Shown piece after piece: positions 60,920-64,000 of a stretch of 64,000 nt of DNA. The position numbers and the translations under genes were made by a program. Source of the DNA: Micromonospora siamensis (GTDB lineage Bacteria > Actinomycetota > Actinomycetes > Mycobacteriales > Micromonosporaceae); assembly GCF_900090305.1 (NCBI RefSeq), contig NZ_LT607751.1:5766001-5830000 (forward strand), given 5' to 3'. Numbering within the stretch: position 1 is the first letter of the stretch; the number at the start of each line of letters is the position of its first letter. The notes under the pieces are model-generated. The model ran no database searches and had not been told where the DNA came from. It worked only from the letters and a program-made list of their open reading frames with translations.

Positions 60920-61681
60920 TCAGAGGTGCAGGCCGCACTCGGTCTTCTCGAACATCGCCCAGCGGCCGGCCCGGGCGTCCTCCCCCGCCTTCGTACGGCG
61001 GGTGCAGGGCCAGCAGCCGATCGAGCCGTAGCCGCGGCTGAACAGCTCGTTCACCGGGATGTCGTACCGGGAGACGTACGCGTCGACATCGGACTGGCGC
61101 CAGGCGGCGATCGGGTTCACCTTGACCTTGCCGCGCCGGGCGTCGAAGGTCACCACCGGCGTGTTCGCCCGGGTCGGCGACTCGTCCCGGCGCAGCCCGG
61201 CCGCCCAGGCGTCGTACCCGCCGAGGGCCCGCTCCAGCGGCTCGACCTTGCGCAGCTGGCAGCAGTCGTCGGGGGACCGCTCGAACAGCCGCGGGCCGTA
61301 CTCGCCGTCCTGCTGCCCCACCGTGCGGCGCGGCCGGATCGACCGGACGTTCACCGGCAGCCGCCGGGCCACCTCGTCGCGCACCCGCAGCGTCTCCGGG
61401 AAGTGCAGGCCGGTGTCGAGGAAGACCACGTCGACGCCGGGGGCGACCCGGGAGACCAGGTGGGCCAGGACCCCGTCGGCCATCGAGCTGGTCACGCAGA
61501 ACCGGTCGCCGAAGGTCTCCGCCGCCCAGCGGGCGATCTCCAGGGCGGGCGCGCCCTCCAGCTCCCGGCCGGCCCGCTCGGCCAGCGCCCGCAGTTCCTC
61601 CGGGTCCCGGCGGGCCGGGTCGTCGGTGCGCGGGCCGCCGACGCCGACCAGGCCCAGGTTCGCGGCGGAGGCGAGGCTCAT
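60920..61681 (-). CDS. cysH: Adenylyl-sulfate reductase (APS/PAPS reductase, CysH)
   Basis: Thioredoxin-dependent reductase of 253 residues that makes sulfite. The active-site and cluster residues are CC (140-141) in DDCCQLRKVEPL and C223/C226 in GCWPCTRR, giving four cysteines that bind a [4Fe-4S] cluster; this marks the APS-reducing type. C250 in ECGLHL near the C-terminus is the catalytic Cys. The nucleotide motif is CVTSSMADG. ATG 61681 overlaps the Zn-ribbon gene stop (ATGA). It lies between that gene and the chelatase. Confidence 0.93.
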   Translation of the reverse strand: MSLASAANLGLVGVGGPRTDDPARRDPEELRALAERAGRELEGAPALEIARWAAETFGDRFCVTSSMADGVLAHLVSRVAPGVDVVFLDTGLHFPETLRVRDEVARRLPVNVRSIRPRRTVGQQDGEYGPRLFERSPDDCCQLRKVEPLERALGGYDAWAAGLRRDESPTRANTPVVTFDARRGKVKVNPIAAWRQSDVDAYVSRYDIPVNELFSRGYGSIGCWPCTRRTKAGEDARAGRWAMFEKTECGLHL

Positions 61682-61836
61682 CGGGCCACCGCCCGGGAGA
61701 GCAGGCCGCCGAACCTGACGGTGAAGACCCGTGCGCAGGCGTGGCACTCCCACGCGCCGTGCCCGGCCTCGTTCGGCCGCAGGTCCTCCTCGCCGCAGTA
61801 CGGGCAGTACAGCGGTGCGGAACGGGTTTCACTCAT
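61678..61836 (-). CDS. Small zinc-ribbon protein in the sulfite-reductase operon
   Basis: Protein of 52 residues with two CxxC pairs: CPYC (11-14) and CHAC (31-34), a classic rubredoxin-like or zinc-ribbon knuckle, and a closing FTVRFGGLLSRAVAR. It is too short for most gene callers. Both ends overlap the neighbours by 4 bp (ATGA at each), so it is made with sulfite reductase and CysH. It may carry electrons, deliver a metal or bind a partner; the fold alone does not decide. Confidence 0.85.
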   Translation of the reverse strand: MSETRSAPLYCPYCGEEDLRPNEAGHGAWECHACARVFTVRFGGLLSRAVAR

Positions 61837-63545
61837 CGGAGTTCCTCCTCGTCGACCCGGATCACCCAGTTGGCGAACGTCTCGCCCTCGCTCCGGCCGG
61901 CCAGGTAGCGGCGGGCCAGTCGTTCCACGTACTCGGGAAGCTCGTCGGCGGTGGTCTTCAGGCCGCGCAGCTTGCGGCCGAACCCGGCGGTCTGCCCCTG
62001 CGCCATGCCGAGGCCGCCACCGAGGTGCACCTGGAAGCCCTCCACCTGGCTGCCGTCCGGGCCCACCACCAGCTGGCCCTTGAGGCCGATGTCGGCGACC
62101 TGGGTGCGGGCGCAGGCGTTCGGGCAGCCGTTCAGGTGGATGGAGATGTCGGCGTCGAAGTCCCGCAGCCGCTCCTCCAGCCGGGCCACCAGCTCCTCGC
62201 CGCGCGCCTTGGTCTCGACGATGGCCAGCTTGCAGAACTCGATGCCGGTGCAGGCCATGGTGCCGCGCCGCCAGGCCGACGGCCGGGCCTCCAGGCCGAT
62301 CCCGCGCAGCGCCTCGACCAGGGACTCCGTCCGCTCCGGCGGCACGTCGAGCACCAGCAGCTTCTGGTACGGGGTGAGCCGTACCCGGTCGCTGCCGTGC
62401 GCCTCGACGGCGTCCGCGAGCCGGGCGAGCTGGCTGCCGGAGACCCGCCCGACCACGGGAGCGGCGCCGACGTAGTTACGGCCGTCGCGCTGCCGGTGCA
62501 CGCCGATGTGGTCGATCGGCTTCGCCGGCAGCTCCGGCGCCGGCCCGTCGAGCAGGGTGCGGCCGAGGTACTCCTTCTCCAGCACCTCGCGGAACTTCTC
62601 CACCCCCCAGTCGGAGACCAGGAACTTCAGCCGGGCCCGGTTGCGCAGCCGGCGGTAGCCGTAGTCGCGGAAGATGCCGACCACCCCGGCCCACACGTCG
62701 GGCACCTCGGCCAGCGGCACCCAGACGCCGAGCCGCTTGGCCAGCATCGGGTTGGTGGAGAGGCCGCCGCCGACCCAGAGGTCGAAGCCGGGGCCGTGCT
62801 CCGGGTGGTCCACCCCGAGGAAGGCGATGTCGTTCGCCTCGTACGGGGTGTCGACCAGCCAGGAGATGGTGGTCTTGAACTTGCGGGGCAGGTTCGAGTA
62901 CGCCTTGTCGCCGACGTACCGACGGACGATCTCGTCGATCGCCGGGGTGGGGTCCACCAGCTCGTCCGGGGCCACCCCGGCGACCGGGCTGCCCAGCACG
63001 ATGCGCGGGCAGTCGCCGCACGCCTCGGTGGTCTGCAGGCCCACCGACTCCAGCCGGCGCCAGATCTCCGGCATGTCCTCGACCCGGATCCAGTGGTACT
63101 GGATGTTCTGCCGGTCGGTGATGTCGGCGGTGTCCCGGGCGAACTCGCGGGAGATGTCGGCGATCACCCGGAGCTGGGCCAGGGACAGCTGACCGCCGTC
63201 GACCCGCACCCGGAGCATGAAGAACTCGTCCTCCAGCTCGTGCGGCTCCAGCACCGCGGTGCGGCCACCGTCGATCCCCGCCTTGCGCTGCGTGTAGAGC
63301 CCCCACCAGCGGAACCGGCCGCGCAGGTCCTGCGGATCGATGGAGGCGAAACCGCCGTGCGCGTAGATGTTCTCGATCCGGGCCCGTACGTTCAGCGGGT
63401 CGTCGTCCTTCTTGATCCGCTCGTTGGCGTTGAGCGGCTCCCGGTGCCCCAACGCCCACTGTCCCTCCCCGCGCTGGCGGCGGGGCGCCCGCGCGGCGGG
63501 AGCCGTCGGGTCCTGGGCGCGGGCCGGGGTGCTGCTGACCGCCAT
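61833..63545 (-). CDS. Ferredoxin-dependent sulfite/nitrite reductase
   Basis: Siroheme and [4Fe-4S] reductase of 570 residues, reducing sulfite to sulfide for cysteine synthesis. Cluster cysteines are in CTGIEFCKLA (two) and NGCPNACARTQ (two), which also form the siroheme site. Arg/Lys residues for sulfite binding are in the RRLRNRARLKFL and TTISWL regions; the N-terminal half-domain has NERIKKDDDPLNVRARIENIYAHGGF. GGAGGACGC stands before ATG 63545. The gene is first in a run of four, behind a leader peptide. It may also reduce nitrite. Confidence 0.93.
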   Translation of the reverse strand: MAVSSTPARAQDPTAPAARAPRRQRGEGQWALGHREPLNANERIKKDDDPLNVRARIENIYAHGGFASIDPQDLRGRFRWWGLYTQRKAGIDGGRTAVLEPHELEDEFFMLRVRVDGGQLSLAQLRVIADISREFARDTADITDRQNIQYHWIRVEDMPEIWRRLESVGLQTTEACGDCPRIVLGSPVAGVAPDELVDPTPAIDEIVRRYVGDKAYSNLPRKFKTTISWLVDTPYEANDIAFLGVDHPEHGPGFDLWVGGGLSTNPMLAKRLGVWVPLAEVPDVWAGVVGIFRDYGYRRLRNRARLKFLVSDWGVEKFREVLEKEYLGRTLLDGPAPELPAKPIDHIGVHRQRDGRNYVGAAPVVGRVSGSQLARLADAVEAHGSDRVRLTPYQKLLVLDVPPERTESLVEALRGIGLEARPSAWRRGTMACTGIEFCKLAIVETKARGEELVARLEERLRDFDADISIHLNGCPNACARTQVADIGLKGQLVVGPDGSQVEGFQVHLGGGLGMAQGQTAGFGRKLRGLKTTADELPEYVERLARRYLAGRSEGETFANWVIRVDEEELR

Positions 63546-63556
63546 CGCGGCGTCCT

Positions 63557-63630
63557 CCGTTGTCTGCTGATGCCTCGGTGGGAGCGCGGGCGCGACGGCC
63601 GGCCCCTGAGCCGGGGGCCGAGGACAACGG
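63557..63630 (-). promoter_or_regulatory. Candidate attenuator: ribosome-site pairing and hairpins
   Basis: On the minus strand CCGTTGTC (63630-63623) can pair with GACAACGG (63564-63557), which forms the 5' half of the ribosome-binding site ACGGAGGA. Two stable hairpins, GGCCCC-N7-GGGGCC (63601-63619) and GGCGCG/CGCGCC (about 63638-63653), lie nearby. This layout would allow a stalled leader ribosome to change access to the sulfite reductase start. Confidence 0.45.
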
Positions 63631-63682
63631 TGTCTGAACGGCCGGCGCGGAAGCGCGCCCGAGACAGATTGGTCGGGCGTCG

Positions 63683-63769
63683 TCAGTAGGCCGGACAGAT
63701 CGCGCTGCGCACGCGGCCGTAATCGACGTGGCGACGAGCCACGAAGCGGCGGACGACAGCGGCGGTCAT
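63683..63769 (-). CDS. Cysteine-containing leader peptide of the sulfur operon
   Basis: A 28-residue ORF ending RRHVDYGRVRSAICPAY. It matches the actinobacterial putative-leader-peptide pattern (RRHVDxxRVxSAxC) placed before sulfur-assimilation genes, where a Cys codon near the end makes translation sensitive to cysteine supply. ATG 63769 is used; ATG 63778 is a 3-codon-longer alternative. No strong ribosome site is seen. It ends 138 bp before the reductase start, with attenuator-like pairing between. Confidence 0.7.
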   Translation of the reverse strand: MTAAVVRRFVARRHVDYGRVRSAICPAY

Positions 63770-63883
63770 GACCGTCATGCTGCCACACGGCAGGTGACCC
63801 GGCCAACGATCGCGTGCCCCATCCCACATCACGGGCCTACCCCTGCCTGCGCGCGGCTCTTGACCGGCGGCGCAACGAACACG

Positions 63884-63933
63884 TGAGCGCGATACCTCAG
63901 AGGTATCAAAATGACCCTGAGGTATCACGCTCA
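63884..63933 (-). repeat. 50-bp complex palindromic repeat, copy B
   Basis: Inverted relative to copy A at 2594-2643 (44 of 50 bases match). The outer arms TGAGCGCGATACCTC and GAGGTATCACGCTCA pair, and an inner GATACCTCAGAGGTATC is a perfect palindrome. It lies about 115 bp upstream of the sulfur leader peptide. The rest of the sequence to the window end shows no gene. Confidence 0.75.
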
Positions 63934-64000
63934 ACACGAGGTCTGAGCCTGAACCGGCACCAGCCACCGGTAGGGATGCGGGGACGAGGGCGGCGCTTCC

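Noticed and set aside
60189..61832. A single 547-codon frame over the chelatase and cysH
   Set aside because: CysH is read in another frame with all its cysteines; only the last 240 codons of this frame form the chelatase.

Overview
This 64 kb window is chromosomal DNA from a high-GC actinobacterium, most likely a Micromonosporaceae member of the Micromonospora type. The reasons are the very high GC content with strong third-position GC bias, frequent GTG starts and GTGA/ATGA start-stop overlaps, the LysX fusion (lysyl-phosphatidylglycerol synthase joined to LysRS), Kgd, WhiB1, nickel SOD with SodX, SigK/RskA, and many FHA, Zn-ribbon and SCO7613-type proteins. I found no rRNA, tRNA, CRISPR array, intact transposase or prophage. 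Most of the window is chromosomal housekeeping and envelope genes, with one repeat-rich patch (50.3-50.9 kb).

Layout. 0-2.6 kb: an Erm-family rRNA methyltransferase, preceded by a leader ORF with a WhiB7-like promoter and overlapping sigK-rskA. 2.7-8.6 kb: a sugar-type oxidoreductase, two small membrane proteins, a FabG-like SDR, a trehalose synthase-type GH13 enzyme, a DUF1349 protein and a DedA protein. 8.7-14.8 kb: a minus-strand run lysX - DUF998 - alpha/beta hydrolase - DUF6412 - YidC-like insertase, which looks like a membrane-lipid and envelope operon. 14.9-21.8 kb: a YbdK-type ligase, a CoA-disulfide-reductase-like flavoprotein, an Nei-type glycosylase, a membrane protein with Ca-loop-like motifs, and the ddaH-rocD pair. 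21.8-32.5 kb: an FHA protein, a giant multipass SCO7613-family protein, CutA, an acyltransferase/patatin pair, a Ser/Thr kinase, a glycosyltransferase and a BON protein. 32.6-38.3 kb: an MprAB-PepD-like stress module, then PadR with DUF4097. 38.3-42.8 kb: an OlsB/PlsC-type acyltransferase pair, a hotdog protein and a two-gene ABC exporter. 43-50.3 kb: kgd, a DUF6104 gene, pta and ackA (2-oxoglutarate and acetate nodes). 50.3-54.7 kb: a repeat-rich spacer with a MITE-like element, then two lipoprotein hydrolases flanking an ANT(2'')-like nucleotidyltransferase, and an MDR dehydrogenase. 54.8-60.1 kb: malic enzyme, sodX/sodN, GNAT, an RsbW-like anti-sigma factor, diacylglycerol kinase and whiB1. 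60.2-63.8 kb: assimilatory sulfate reduction (sirohydrochlorin chelatase, APS-type CysH, a Zn-ribbon protein, sulfite reductase) behind a cysteine-containing leader peptide.

Regulatory themes. Many genes carry a TANNNT-like -10 element 6-8 nt before the start codon, which suggests leaderless transcripts. CRP-like boxes lie before malic enzyme and, as a pair, before whiB1. Leader peptides precede both the erm-like gene and the sulfite-reductase operon. Perfect-stem terminators close several units. One ~50-bp complex palindrome built on GATACCTC occurs twice, near both ends of the window and in opposite orientation; it is probably a dispersed genomic repeat.

No wholly new multi-gene system is proven here. 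The best leads are the erm leader region, the lysX operon, the hydrolase/nucleotidyltransferase cluster, the MITE and tandem-repeat patch, and the twin-hairpin structure behind pepD.
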